Below, one piece after another: positions 13,790 through 24,904 of a DNA stretch of 64,000 nucleotides (its first letter is position 1; each line of letters opens with the position of its first letter). The position numbers and the translations under genes were made by a program. The stretch is from NCBI RefSeq assembly GCF_002025705.1, contig NZ_CP018846.1, positions 124,001 through 188,000 of the forward strand, given 5' to 3'. The stretch comes from Pseudomonas putida (GTDB taxonomy: Bacteria; Pseudomonadota; Gammaproteobacteria; Pseudomonadales; Pseudomonadaceae). Under the pieces are notes generated by a model. The model was not told the origin of the DNA. It made no database searches and was given only the letters and a program-made list of their open reading frames with translations.

Positions 13790-16700
13790 ACGAGGGTTTT
13801 GAAAGCGTGCCATCCGAAAGATCGGACAGTGCTAAACGAAGAAACGCCGCCGCGAATTCATCAGGCGGCAATGGCAGGCTGACGATGTACCCCTGAATCT
13901 GCTCGCAGCCCTCGGCCGCAAGGAAACGCTGCTGTGCCTGGTTCTCCACGCCCTCGGCGATGATCGTCAGCTGCATGCTGCGCCCCAGTGCGATGATGGC
14001 GCGGGCAATGGCGGCGTCGTGCGGGTCATCCGGCAGGCCACGGATGAACGACTTGTCGATCTTGAGTATGTCCAGCGGCAGGCGCTTGAGGTAGCTCAGC
14101 GACGAGTAGCCGGTGCCGAAGTCGTCGATTGCCAGCTGTACGCCCAGGTGCTTGAGCTGGTGCAGCACGGCCAGGGCTTCTTCGGCCTGGCTCATGATGA
14201 AGTTTTCGGTGATCTCCAGCTGCAGGTCACCCGCTTTCAGCTGGTAGACCTTCAACAGATGTTCGATACGCTTGGCGAGATTCGGCTGGCGTAGCTGCGC
14301 GCCCGCCAGGTTGATCGAAAGCGGGCCAAAGGCTTGGTAGACCTTTTTCCAGCGATGCATCTGCTGGCAAGCCTGCTCCAGCACCCAGTCGCCCAGCTGG
14401 AGAATGCTGCCGTTCTCTTCGGCCAGGTGAATGAAATGCTCGGGCGGCACCTCGCCGAATGTTGGGTGGCTCCAGCGAATCAGCGCTTCGGCGCCGACCA
14501 GGGTCTGGGTCTTGAGGCTCAGCTTGGGCTGGAAGCTCAGGCTCATTTCGTTACGCTCGATGGCGCGGCGCAGTTCGTGCTCCATGGCGATGCGTTCGCT
14601 GGCCTGTACGGTCAGGTCACGGGTGTAGGCCTCCACGCGGTTGCGGCCTTTGGCTTTGGAACGGTACATGGCGGCGTCGGCGTTGCGGATCAACGTGGCG
14701 ACGTCGGTGCCATCTTGTGGGTACAGGCTGATGCCGATACTGGCGCTGGTGAAGAACTCGTGTTCGCCGGCCTGGAACGGGGCGATGAAGCAGGCCAGCA
14801 ATTTGTTGGCGATGGCATGGGCATCGCTGGGCTTGTGCAGGCCAGGCAGCAGGATGATGAACTCGTCACCACCCAGGCGGGCCACGGTGTCGACGTCGCG
14901 CACCTGTTCCTTGAGGCGTTGGGCGATGCCTTTGAGCAACAGGTCGCCGACCGGGTGGCCGAGGCTGTCATTGATGTGTTTGAAACGGTCCAGGTCGAGG
15001 AACAACACGGCGCCCTGGCGGTTGGACACCTGCGAGCAGGTCAGCACGGCCTGCAGCCGGTTTTCGAAGAGGGCGCGGTTGGGCAGGCCAGTGAGCGGGT
15101 CGTGGTGAGCCTGGTAGTCGAGTTTGGCCTGGGCGTGCTTGAGGCTGGAGATGTCGGCGAATACGGCGACGAAGTGGGTGATTTCGCGTTCGTTGTTGCG
15201 CACGGCGCTGATGGTCAGCCAGCCCGGATACAGCTCGCCATTCTTGCGCTTGTTGTAGATCTCGCCTTGCCAGTGGCCTTCGGCAGTCAGCTGATGCCAC
15301 ATCGCGGCGTAGAAGGCGCTGTCATGCTGACCGGAGGCGAGCAGGCGGGGAGTTTGGCCCAGCGCTTCGATCTCGCTGTAGCCAGTGATCTCGCTGAAGG
15401 CGCGGTTCACTGCGCTGATGCGCTGGTCGGTGTCGGTGATCAATACCCCTTCGGCGGTATTTTCGAATACGGTGGCAGCCAGTTGCAGTTTTTCCTGCAT
15501 CAGGTGGCGTTCGGTGATGTCGCGGGCGATGGTCAGCATGCAGTCGACACCACCGATCGGCAGTGGCCGTGCCGACAGCTCGCAGAGGCGAATCTGCCCG
15601 TCGCTGCGGCGCAGGTGGCAACTGAAGTCACGCACGAAACCATCGCGACCAAGCTGGTCGATCAGGCGCTTGCGCTCGTTCAGGTCGACCCAGATCCCCA
15701 GGTCGAATGAGGTCTGGTCGATAGGCGCGTTGAACTCGTAACCGGTCAGGCGGCAGAAGCCCTCGTTGACCTCCAGCAGCAGGCCATCGCTCTGACGCGA
15801 CAGCAGCAAGCCGTCAGGCGAGGCGTGGAAGGCCTTGGCGAATTTTTCCTCAGAGGTTTGCAGCTGTTGCTGGGTTTGCTTGAGCTGGCTGATGTCGCGC
15901 ACAGCCACCACCAGCGCCGGGGTGCCGTCGAGTTCGAAGGTTTCGGCCGAGGTCAGGCCGGTGAACAGCTCGCCGTTGCTGCGGCGGAAGGTCATTTCCA
16001 GGTTGCGGATGCCGCCTTGGTGCAGGCGTTCGAGCAGCTTCGGGCCTATGCCTTCGATGCCCCACAAGTTGAGCTCTGTGGCGGTGCGGCCGATCACTTC
16101 GCCGGGCGTCAGGCCGATCTGTGCTTCGAAAGCCTCGTTGACTTCGAGCAACACGCCATCGCTATGCCGTGCGATCAACAGAATGTCCGGGCACTGCTCG
16201 AACACCGAGGCGAATTTCTGTTCCGACAGGCGCAGGGCGTCCTCCGTGCGCTTGGTCTCGCTGATGTCGATCATCAGGCCGCGCATCACCGGGCGGTGGC
16301 CGTGTTCGATCATGCTGACGATGTTGCGCACCCAAAGCGGCTGGCCATCGGCGCGCATCACCCGGTAGTCGAGGCTGTGATCACGCCCGGCGGCGGTTTC
16401 GCTCTCGCAGAAGGCCTGGGCCCAGAGCGCATCCTCGGGGTGCAGAATGCTGCGCCAGAAGCCGGGCTTGAGCCAGTCGTGCAGAGGGTAGCCCAGCAGG
16501 TCTTCGGCGTGCGGCGAGACATAGCTGTAGGTGAAGTCGTTGGCGTCGGCTTCCCAGGCGATTGCCGACAGGCTTTCGATCAGGCCGCGGTAGTGATATT
16601 CGCTGCTGCGCAGTTCCTGTTCCAGGGCGATGCGCCGGGAAATTTCCGAACTGAGCCGGCGATTGATGCGGATGACCACGGCGAGAATTGCGATCAGCAG

Positions 16701-17528
16701 CAAGACGGCGGGCAGGCCATAGATCAGGGTGTCATGCCAGAAGCTGCGCTGGTCGACCACATTGCCGACCCAGCGTTGCTGGATATGGCTGATCTCATCG
16801 CTGGACATGTCGGCCATCACCTTGTCGAGAATGCCGATCAGTACTTGCTGGTCACGGGGCGCCGCCATTGCCAATTGATAGCGATAGGGCGTTTCGCCGC
16901 TCACATACAGCCCTTCGAGCTTGAGCTGGCGCAGGCTCCAGATGCTCGAGGCGAGGTCGCCGACCACGGCATCCACCGCATCGGTGGCCAGCGCCTGCAG
17001 GGTCGAGCTGACATTAGGCATCGCCACCAGGTTGAGGTCCGGGTGGTGAGTGCGCAGCAGTTCATGGGGTGCGTAGTTCTCCACCACGGCGACCTTCAGC
17101 CCGTACAAGTCCTTGAGCGTGCGCGGTTGCGGGCCGCCGTCGTGGGCCAGGATGACAATGGGGAAATCGAGGTAGGGGCGGGTGAACGCAAGGTAGCCTT
17201 GGCGTTCCGGGGTGGACATGATGCCAGGCAGCAGATCGATGCGGCCTTCGCGCGCTTGCTGCAGCACTTCGGTCCAGCTGCTGGGCTCGACCGGTTTCAG
17301 TGTTACTCCCAGGCGATCCTGGAGCAACGCGATGTAATCGGCGGCCAATCCCTGGTACCGGCCCTCCTGGTCACGAAATTCGAATGGTGGCCAGGAGGCG
17401 TCGACGCCCAGCTTCAGCTGCGGGTGGGCAGTGAGCCAGGTTTTTTCCTCGTCTGTCAGGGTCAGGGCGCCGGCCGTCGAGTTCCACAGGATCAGGAACA
17501 ACAACAGAATGGCCGGCATCGGCAGCAT
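13785..17528 (-). CDS. Membrane-bound sensor with periplasmic solute-binding domain, four PAS regions, GGDEF and EAL domains
   Basis: A 1247-residue protein. Order: signal peptide (1-21), family 3 periplasmic amino-acid-binding-like domain (about 30-255), one membrane helix (about 270-290), four PAS/PAC regions (about 310-425, 435-545, 560-675, 685-795), GGDEF diguanylate cyclase domain (about 800-965) and EAL phosphodiesterase domain (about 985-1230). The cyclase motif G-G-D-E-F (886-890) is intact, with an R-x-x-D inhibitory site five residues before it (877-880). The EAL motif (1014-1016), D-D-F-G-T-G-Y-S-S (1135-1143) and A-E-G-V-E are also present, so both activities for cyclic di-GMP are possible. 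The binding domain should sense a small polar solute. It lies downstream of rpoD on the same strand, but a terminator separates them. Confidence 0.92.
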   Translation of the reverse strand: MLPMPAILLLFLILWNSTAGALTLTDEEKTWLTAHPQLKLGVDASWPPFEFRDQEGRYQGLAADYIALLQDRLGVTLKPVEPSSWTEVLQQAREGRIDLLPGIMSTPERQGYLAFTRPYLDFPIVILAHDGGPQPRTLKDLYGLKVAVVENYAPHELLRTHHPDLNLVAMPNVSSTLQALATDAVDAVVGDLASSIWSLRQLKLEGLYVSGETPYRYQLAMAAPRDQQVLIGILDKVMADMSSDEISHIQQRWVGNVVDQRSFWHDTLIYGLPAVLLLIAILAVVIRINRRLSSEISRRIALEQELRSSEYHYRGLIESLSAIAWEADANDFTYSYVSPHAEDLLGYPLHDWLKPGFWRSILHPEDALWAQAFCESETAAGRDHSLDYRVMRADGQPLWVRNIVSMIEHGHRPVMRGLMIDISETKRTEDALRLSEQKFASVFEQCPDILLIARHSDGVLLEVNEAFEAQIGLTPGEVIGRTATELNLWGIEGIGPKLLERLHQGGIRNLEMTFRRSNGELFTGLTSAETFELDGTPALVVAVRDISQLKQTQQQLQTSEEKFAKAFHASPDGLLLSRQSDGLLLEVNEGFCRLTGYEFNAPIDQTSFDLGIWVDLNERKRLIDQLGRDGFVRDFSCHLRRSDGQIRLCELSARPLPIGGVDCMLTIARDITERHLMQEKLQLAATVFENTAEGVLITDTDQRISAVNRAFSEITGYSEIEALGQTPRLLASGQHDSAFYAAMWHQLTAEGHWQGEIYNKRKNGELYPGWLTISAVRNNEREITHFVAVFADISSLKHAQAKLDYQAHHDPLTGLPNRALFENRLQAVLTCSQVSNRQGAVLFLDLDRFKHINDSLGHPVGDLLLKGIAQRLKEQVRDVDTVARLGGDEFIILLPGLHKPSDAHAIANKLLACFIAPFQAGEHEFFTSASIGISLYPQDGTDVATLIRNADAAMYRSKAKGRNRVEAYTRDLTVQASERIAMEHELRRAIERNEMSLSFQPKLSLKTQTLVGAEALIRWSHPTFGEVPPEHFIHLAEENGSILQLGDWVLEQACQQMHRWKKVYQAFGPLSINLAGAQLRQPNLAKRIEHLLKVYQLKAGDLQLEITENFIMSQAEEALAVLHQLKHLGVQLAIDDFGTGYSSLSYLKRLPLDILKIDKSFIRGLPDDPHDAAIARAIIALGRSMQLTIIAEGVENQAQQRFLAAEGCEQIQGYIVSLPLPPDEFAAAFLRLALSDLSDGTLSKPSL

Positions 17529-17613
17529 AGCGGCCTCGCACTCAGTTGGTCTGAAGTCGAGTGTAGACTGGCATTCAGCCAGCCGAGCAGCCGATCACAA
17601 CTATTTGTCGGAT

Positions 17614-17642
17614 AAGAAAAACCCCGGCCTGGGCCGGGGTTT
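17614..17642 (-). terminator. rpoD transcription terminator
   Basis: Read on the minus strand, ACCCCGGC/GCCGGGGT forms a strong stem (17621-17640) with a tiny loop, followed by TTTTTC. It begins a few bases after the rpoD stop and closes the rpsU-dnaG-rpoD operon. Confidence 0.88.
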
Positions 17643-17646
17643 GTCA

Positions 17647-19497
<1,851 letters not shown>

Positions 19498-19564
19498 AAC
19501 ACCCTATCCACTGAAGGTCTTGGCGGGCAAAAAACAAGCCGAGGATTATACCCGAGCATGGGCC

Positions 19565-21547
19565 TCACGCGCCAGATGAGGTCGGCGTTTGTGCGGGAAC
19601 ATTCCGGCTCAGCAGGGCGAGGAGCTGTGATTTTTCCTCGCTGGTCAATTCGCTTTGACGTGATTTCCTGAGCAGTTGTTCCAGGCTGCGCTCGCGTTGG
19701 CGGGCGGACAAGCTAGTTATAGTGTCGAAAAACTGTTGTTCAAGGTTGTCGGCAACGATCAACCATTCCTTTTCTGCCAGGGCCCGCAGCAGGCGGCCTT
19801 GTTCGGTACCGTGCCAGCGTGCGATCAGCTGCATTGAGCTTAGCCCAGGATTCTTCTGCGCAGCTTCGATCAGTGCCACCAGCAGTTGGCTGTACAGGTG
19901 TTCTTCGTCGGCGAAGTGGCTGGCATCCTCGACCTTGCCGGCCAGCAGCGGGTGGTGCAGCAAGGTGCGCAGGGCGGCCAGGGTCGGTGGTTCGACTGGT
20001 GCCGGCACGCGCGGCGGCGCTTCGTCGCGTTGCTGCCAAGGTTTGCCGCCCTTGCGGTTCTTGTCCCAGGGCTTGTCGTTCCACTGTTTTTTTCCTCCCC
20101 CCTTGTTCGGCTTCCACTCCTGCTCCTGGTGGGCGGGCGCGTAGTCGTGCTGCGGCATGTCGCCGTAGTCGGGGGTGTAGCTGGCCATGGCATCGTAGTC
20201 GTAGCCAGGGTCGTAGTCCGGCACATTGCTGGTCGCCGGCGCTTGCTGTGCCAGTTGCTCGACCTGCTGCGGGTCGAGGCCGGTGATTTCCTTCAGGCGG
20301 TTGCGCATCAACTGGCGCAGGTTGGCGCCAGGGATCTTTTCGATCAACGGTGCGGCCAGGGTCGCCATGTGTGCCTTGCCTTCCAGCGAGCGTGGGTCAG
20401 CTTCGTTGCTCAACTGCTCGAAGAAATAGTCGGCCAGCGGTTGTGCGTGCTGGTTGATTCGGGCCATGAAGGCGTCGGTGCCTTCGGCGCGTACCAGGCT
20501 GTCCGGGTCTTCGCCTTCTGGCAGGAACAGGAAACGCGCCCGGCGGCCGTCCTGCAGCGCCGAGAGGGTCGATTCCAGTGCGCGCCATGCGGCCTTGCGC
20601 CCGGCCTGGTCGCCATCGAAACAGAACAGCACGCTGGGTACCACGCGGAACAGGCGCTTGAGGTGCTCTTCGCTGGTAGCGGTGCCGAGGGTGGCGACGG
20701 CGTTGCGCAGGCCTTGCTGGGCCAGGGCGATCACGTCCATGTAGCCCTCGACGACGATGATCTCGTCGAGGTTGCGGTTGTGCTTGCGTGCCTCGTACAG
20801 CCCGTAGAGTTCCTGGCCTTTGTGGAACACCGGGGTTTCCGGGGAGTTGAGGTATTTGGGCTTGTCGTCGCCCAGTACCCGGCCGCCAAAAGCGATGATG
20901 CGCCCGCGGCTGTCGCGAATCGGGAACATCACCCGGTCGCGGAAGCGGTCATAGCGTTTTCCGCTTTCGGCGTTCTCGATCAGCAGGCCGGCGTCGATCA
21001 TTACCTTTTGTTGCAAGGTGTCGGCGCCCAGATGCTTGAGCAGGTTGTCCCAGCCCGGAGGCGCGAAGCCCAAACCGAAGTCCCGGGCGATTTCGCCCGA
21101 CAGGCCACGGCCTTTGAGGTAGTCCACCGCTGCCTTGCGGGTCGGGTGGCTGCGCAGGGCCTGGCGGTAGAACTCCGAGGCGGCGTCCAGCAAAGGGTAC
21201 AGCGGCGAATCGGTCGGCTGGCGCGGTTTGTTGTCGCGACGGCCTTGTTCTCTGGGCACTTCCATGCCGGCAGCGCGGGCCAGTTCTTCGACGGCCTGGG
21301 GGAAGTCCAGGTTGTCGTGGTCCATGACGAAGCCAAGGGCGTTGCCGCCGGCACCGCAGCCGAAGCAGTAGTAGAACTGCTTGTCGGGGCTGACCGTGAA
21401 GGAAGGGGTCTTTTCCTTGTGGAACGGGCAACAGGCGGAGTAGTTCTTGCCGGTCTTTTTCAGCTGAACGCGCGAACTCACCACATCGACAATGTCGAGG
21501 CGGTTGATCAGGTCGTCGATGAAGCTTTGGGGAATTAGCCCGGCCAT
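19565..21547 (-). CDS. dnaG: DNA primase DnaG
   Basis: DnaG makes RNA primers for replication. The start at 21547 gives M-A-G-L-I-P-Q-S-F-I-D-D-L, the normal DnaG N-terminus (660 residues); an ATG 21 nt upstream is in frame but adds an atypical leader. The CHC2 zinc finger is C-C-P-F-H...C-F-G-C near residues 33-60. The TOPRIM core includes V-V-E-G-Y-M-D-V and F-D-G-D-Q-A-G. The C-terminal helicase-binding domain occupies about the last 140 residues. Between core and C-domain lies a long low-complexity linker (about 430-515) rich in Tyr, Asp, Gln, Lys and Trp. It is the middle gene of rpsU-dnaG-rpoD. Confidence 0.97.
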   Translation of the reverse strand: MAGLIPQSFIDDLINRLDIVDVVSSRVQLKKTGKNYSACCPFHKEKTPSFTVSPDKQFYYCFGCGAGGNALGFVMDHDNLDFPQAVEELARAAGMEVPREQGRRDNKPRQPTDSPLYPLLDAASEFYRQALRSHPTRKAAVDYLKGRGLSGEIARDFGLGFAPPGWDNLLKHLGADTLQQKVMIDAGLLIENAESGKRYDRFRDRVMFPIRDSRGRIIAFGGRVLGDDKPKYLNSPETPVFHKGQELYGLYEARKHNRNLDEIIVVEGYMDVIALAQQGLRNAVATLGTATSEEHLKRLFRVVPSVLFCFDGDQAGRKAAWRALESTLSALQDGRRARFLFLPEGEDPDSLVRAEGTDAFMARINQHAQPLADYFFEQLSNEADPRSLEGKAHMATLAAPLIEKIPGANLRQLMRNRLKEITGLDPQQVEQLAQQAPATSNVPDYDPGYDYDAMASYTPDYGDMPQHDYAPAHQEQEWKPNKGGGKKQWNDKPWDKNRKGGKPWQQRDEAPPRVPAPVEPPTLAALRTLLHHPLLAGKVEDASHFADEEHLYSQLLVALIEAAQKNPGLSSMQLIARWHGTEQGRLLRALAEKEWLIVADNLEQQFFDTITSLSARQRERSLEQLLRKSRQSELTSEEKSQLLALLSRNVPAQTPTSSGA

Positions 21548-21832
21548 GGCAGTCTCGTCATCTGGCAACTGGCAAGTCTAAACGCTAACGGGGCGAGTGC
21601 TGCTAGGGGAAGTGCGAGGGGGGTGTGCTCGTCGCCAGCCTCCAGGTTCACTGAGGGCTCGTCAGACAGGACGTGCACGCCTGGTCGAAACCAGATCTGA
21701 CGTTTTCAAACCATTTGCCCGCTGCAAGTTGCGACAGGCACCTTGGGCTAGCTGCTCAAGGTCAAGCAAGCCTCTGCCATCGGCCCGGCGGTAAGCCGGG
21801 CAGGGCAGAAGCTCTAGCGTAGAACGTCTGTA
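21548..21832 (-). promoter_or_regulatory. rpsU-dnaG intergenic region with hairpins
   Basis: 285 bp of non-coding sequence inside the operon. It contains a 7-bp GCCCGGC/GCCGGGC hairpin with loop TTACC at 21783-21801 close to the rpsU stop, without a T-run, and a small CTGGT-TTCG-ACCAG hairpin at 21681-21694. In E. coli the equivalent region holds a partial terminator and an RNase E cleavage site that keep primase levels far below S21. A similar role here is inferred from position only. Confidence 0.45.
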
Positions 21833-22048
21833 TTAGTACAGACGAACGGCGCGGCGCTGTTCGCGCTGAACTTTCTTGGCGTGACGCTTAACAGCAGCAG
21901 CTGCTTTGCGCTTACGCTCTGCGGTCGGCTTCTCGTAAAACTCGCGGCTACGAACTTCAGCCAGTACACCGGCTTTTTCGCAGGAGCGCTTGAAACGACG
22001 CAGAGCTACGTCGAAGGGTTCGTTCTCTTTAACTTTGACGGCTGGCAT
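21833..22048 (-). CDS. rpsU: 30S ribosomal protein S21
   Basis: A 71-residue, very basic protein starting [21 protein letters not shown], with the S21 signature S-C-E-K-A-G-V and an Arg/Lys-rich C-terminus ending R-R-A-V-R-L-Y. S21 helps base pairing between the ribosomal anti-Shine-Dalgarno sequence and mRNA. It is the first gene of the macromolecular synthesis operon and is divergent from tsaD, the standard order in gammaproteobacteria. Confidence 0.98.
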   Translation of the reverse strand: MPAVKVKENEPFDVALRRFKRSCEKAGVLAEVRSREFYEKPTAERKRKAAAAVKRHAKKVQREQRRAVRLY

Positions 22049-22137
22049 CCAGGGCTACCTTAATTCATTACCGGGGTAGACGTGCTCCTGGCAAAACAAA
22101 AGGTGTGCTGGAGAACGTCGGTTTTCAAGGGTTGCGG

Positions 22138-22166
22138 ATGTTAACCCTTAGTACGCCGGAATGCAA
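22138..22166 (-). promoter_or_regulatory. Sigma-70 promoter of the rpsU-dnaG-rpoD operon
   Basis: On the minus strand, -35 TTGCAT (22166-22161), a 17-nt spacer and -10 TAACAT (22143-22138). It is about 90 nt upstream of the rpsU ATG. The match and spacing are good for a major housekeeping promoter. Confidence 0.65.
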
Positions 22167-22253
22167 AGCCTCTGATCGAAAACCGCTGGTCGGCACCCGG
22201 CACGGGGACTATCATGCGCGGCTTCGAATTCAGCCCCCACAAGGGACGAACCC

Positions 22254-23279
22254 ATGCTAGTACTGGGATTGGAAACATCCTGCGACGAAACCGGCGTCGC
22301 ATTATACGACAGCGAACGCGGTTTGTTAGCCGACGCGCTGTTCAGTCAGATCGACCTGCACCGCGTGTTCGGTGGTGTGGTGCCCGAGCTCGCCTCGCGT
22401 GACCACGTCAAGCGCATGCTGCCACTCATCCGCCAGGTGTTGGAGGAGGCCGGCTGCGTTGCCACCGAGATCGACGCCATCGCCTACACCGCGGGCCCTG
22501 GCCTGGTCGGTGCGCTGCTGGTAGGGGCCTCGTGCGCCCAGGCCTTGGCCTTCGCCTGGGATATCCCGGCGATCGGCGTGCACCACATGGAAGGCCATCT
22601 GCTGGCACCGATGCTGGAAGAAAACCCGCCTGAGTTCCCGTTCGTCGCTTTGTTGGTTTCCGGCGGCCATACCCAGTTGGTGCGGGTGGATGGCATCGGC
22701 CAATACGAGTTGCTGGGCGAGAGCCTCGACGATGCTGCCGGCGAAGCGTTCGACAAGACCGCCAAGCTGATCGGCCTCAATTACCCAGGTGGCCCGGAAA
22801 TCGCCCGCCTGGCCGAACAGGGTGTGCCAGGGCGCTTCGTCTTCCCGCGGCCGATGACCGATCGTCCGGGCCTCGAGTTCAGCTTTAGCGGCCTCAAGAC
22901 CTTTGCCCTGAATACCTGGCAGCAATGCAAGAATGCTGGCGACGACAGCGAGCAAACCCGTTGCGACCTGTCGCTGGCGTTCCAGCAGGCGGTGGTGGAG
23001 ACTCTGACCATCAAGTGCAAGCGCGCCCTCAAGCAGACCGGTCTCAAGCGCCTGGTCATCGCGGGTGGCGTGAGTGCCAACAAGGCGTTGCGCGCCTCGC
23101 TGGAAGACATGCTGGCCGGACTCAAGGGTAACGTGTACTACGCGCGTCCGCAGTTCTGCACCGACAACGGCGCGATGATCGCCTACGCCGGTTGCCAGCG
23201 TCTGTTGGCCGGGCAGCAGCAGGACCTGGCGATCAGCGTGCAGGCACGCTGGCCGATGGAGCAGTTGCCGCCGCTGTGA
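22254..23279 (+). CDS. tsaD: tRNA N6-adenosine threonylcarbamoyltransferase TsaD
   Basis: TsaD (formerly Gcp/YgjD) transfers the threonylcarbamoyl group to A37 of ANN-decoding tRNAs, working with TsaB and TsaE. The 341-residue protein begins [13 protein letters not shown]. The ASKHA-fold metal ligands His111 and His115 are in H-H-M-E-G-H, and the nucleotide motif S-G-G-H-T-Q-L follows. It is divergent from rpsU. The product would modify the CAU tRNA in this window, which reads an ANN codon. Confidence 0.97.
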   Translation: MLVLGLETSCDETGVALYDSERGLLADALFSQIDLHRVFGGVVPELASRDHVKRMLPLIRQVLEEAGCVATEIDAIAYTAGPGLVGALLVGASCAQALAFAWDIPAIGVHHMEGHLLAPMLEENPPEFPFVALLVSGGHTQLVRVDGIGQYELLGESLDDAAGEAFDKTAKLIGLNYPGGPEIARLAEQGVPGRFVFPRPMTDRPGLEFSFSGLKTFALNTWQQCKNAGDDSEQTRCDLSLAFQQAVVETLTIKCKRALKQTGLKRLVIAGGVSANKALRASLEDMLAGLKGNVYYARPQFCTDNGAMIAYAGCQRLLAGQQQDLAISVQARWPMEQLPPL

Positions 23280-23294
23280 ATGGCTGTGGAAGTG

Positions 23295-23864
23295 TCAGAA
23301 ATGCCTTTCGCGCCCGGCAAACAGATCGCGCAGGTTGTTGCGGTGACGCCAGACAATCATCACCGTCAGCACGGCGATCGGCAGCAGCGCCTCCGGCTCG
23401 CGCCAGGCCAGTAATGGCAAGGTCAGTGGGGTCGCGACAAGCGCTGCCAGCGAGCTGGTGCGGGTGAGGTAGAAGGTCAGTAGCCAGGCGCCGATGGCCA
23501 GCAATGCGGCCGGGAAATACAGGCCCATGAGCATGCCGGCGGCGGTAGCGACGCCTTTGCCGCCGCGAAAGCGGAAGTACAGCGGGAACAGGTGGCCGAG
23601 CACTGCGCACACGCCGACCCAGGCTTGCTCCTGCAGGCCAAGGCCGGCAGCGCGGGCAAGCAATACCGGCAACAAGCCCTTGCACAGGTCGCCCAGCAGG
23701 GTCAGGATCGCCATTTTACGGCCCGCCAGGCGTAGCATGTTGGTGGCGCCGGCGTTGCCCGAACCGCTGGAACGCGGGTCCGGGCTGCCTGAAAGGCGGC
23801 TTAGGACGATGGCGAAGGACAGCGAGCCGAGCAGGTAGGCGAGCAGCGCCAATAACCAAAACAT
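23295..23864 (-). CDS. plsY: Glycerol-3-phosphate acyltransferase PlsY
   Basis: PlsY acylates glycerol-3-phosphate from acyl-phosphate at the inner membrane, the first committed step of phospholipid synthesis. The 189-residue length and about five membrane segments fit the family. Conserved motifs are [11 protein letters not shown] (about 35-45), followed by [10 protein letters not shown], and F-R-G-G-K-G-V-A-T near the middle. It is convergent with tsaD (15-bp gap) and divergent from folB. Confidence 0.96.
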   Translation of the reverse strand: MFWLLALLAYLLGSLSFAIVLSRLSGSPDPRSSGSGNAGATNMLRLAGRKMAILTLLGDLCKGLLPVLLARAAGLGLQEQAWVGVCAVLGHLFPLYFRFRGGKGVATAAGMLMGLYFPAALLAIGAWLLTFYLTRTSSLAALVATPLTLPLLAWREPEALLPIAVLTVMIVWRHRNNLRDLFAGRERHF

Positions 23865-23938
23865 GCTAACTATTCCGGGCGAGGACGCCCTGATTCTAAC
23901 GGCGCCCGTCGCCCTTGTCGTGCTGTGGAGAGAAGTGC

Positions 23939-24295
23939 TTGGACAGAGTGTTCATCGAAGGCCTGGAAGTCGATACCGTCATCGGTGCCTATGACTGGGA
24001 ACGGGATATTCGCCAGTGCCTGCGCCTGGACCTGAGTTTCGCCTGGGACAACCGCCCGGCGGCGGCCGGCGATGACCTGAACCTGGCGCTGGACTACGCC
24101 AGTGTTTCGGCGCGGGTCCAGGCATTTGCCGAGCAGGCGCGCTTCGAACTGGTGGAAACCTTTGCCGAGCGCCTGGTGGCGACGCTGATGGAAGAATTCC
24201 ACATCCCTTGGGTGCGGTTGAAACTGACCAAGCCGGGCGCCGTTCCTGCTGCTCGGGGCGGTGTTGGCGTGGAGATCGAGCGCGGATGTCTCTGA
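23939..24295 (+). CDS. folB: Dihydroneopterin aldolase FolB
   Basis: FolB cleaves dihydroneopterin to 6-hydroxymethyl-dihydropterin and glycolaldehyde in folate synthesis. The start is a TTG at 23939, giving [16 protein letters not shown] (118 residues), the normal FolB N-terminus; GGAGAGAAG lies just upstream and there is no ATG nearby. The active-site region E-R-D-I-R-Q follows, and Lys in L-K-L-T-K-P-G near the C-terminus is the conserved catalytic lysine. The gene overlaps folK by 10 nt, so the two consecutive pathway enzymes are coupled. Confidence 0.93.
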   Translation: MDRVFIEGLEVDTVIGAYDWERDIRQCLRLDLSFAWDNRPAAAGDDLNLALDYASVSARVQAFAEQARFELVETFAERLVATLMEEFHIPWVRLKLTKPGAVPAARGGVGVEIERGCL

Positions 24296-24795
24296 GCACG
24301 GTTTACCTGGGCCTTGGCAGCAACATCGATCGCCACCAGCACCTGTGTGCGGGGCTCGATGCGTTGGCGGCCATTCTCAGCGACATGCAATGTTCCCCGG
24401 CGTTCGAGAGCCAGGCGGTGGGCATCAAGAGCGGGCCATTCATCAACTTTGTGGTTACCGGCAAGACCGATCTGCCGTTGATGGAGCTGGATCGCCGGCT
24501 CAAGTTCATCGAGGCGGACAATGGCCGCTATGCGCCGGATCGCAAGGGCTTGCCGCTGGATATCGATGTGCTCATGTATGACGGCCTGCATGGCACGTTC
24601 GATGGGCTGGTACTGCCCCGGGCGGAGATCCTGAAGAATGCCTTTGTGCTGTGGCCGTTGTCGCTGCTGGCACCGGAGCTTATTCACCCCGGGGTGGAAA
24701 AAAGCATGGCGCAGTTGTGGCAGGAGGCGCAGATCGATCAGGTGTTGGCACCGGTCAACTTCGAGTGGCGGGGGCTGCAGCTGACCCCGGCGTAA
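24286..24795 (+). CDS. folK: 2-amino-4-hydroxy-6-hydroxymethyldihydropteridine pyrophosphokinase FolK
   Basis: FolK transfers pyrophosphate from ATP to 6-hydroxymethyl-dihydropterin, the step after FolB. The 169-residue protein starts [15 protein letters not shown], the family signature. The ATG lies inside the end of folB. The conserved R-x3-D-R-x4-D-x-D region (N-G-R-Y-A-P-D-R-K-G-L-P-L-D-I-D) near residues 82-97 binds magnesium and ATP. Confidence 0.93.
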   Translation: MSLSTVYLGLGSNIDRHQHLCAGLDALAAILSDMQCSPAFESQAVGIKSGPFINFVVTGKTDLPLMELDRRLKFIEADNGRYAPDRKGLPLDIDVLMYDGLHGTFDGLVLPRAEILKNAFVLWPLSLLAPELIHPGVEKSMAQLWQEAQIDQVLAPVNFEWRGLQLTPA

Positions 24796-24801
24796 ACCTG
24801 T

Positions 24802-24900
24802 ACCGGCCCCTTCGCGGCTAAAGCCGCTCCCACAGGGGCCGCATAAGCCTTGGCATCATGCGGCCCCTGTGGGAGCGGCTTTAGCCGCGAAGGGGCCGGT
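24802..24900. repeat. REP inverted pair with perfect 43-nt arms between folK and cca
   Basis: Arms at 24802-24844 and 24858-24900 are exact reverse complements over 43 nt with a 13-nt spacer. The core TTCGCGGCTAAAGCCGCTCC is the GCTAAAGC variant of the P. putida REP. It lies between the convergent genes folK and cca and almost fills the gap, so a structural or terminator role is likely. Confidence 0.93.
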
Positions 24901-24904
24901 GTGG

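Noticed and set aside
24802..24900. Insertion sequence or transposon end at the 43-nt inverted repeat
   Set aside because: There is no transposase between or beside the arms, and the sequence matches the REP core found at other gene ends.
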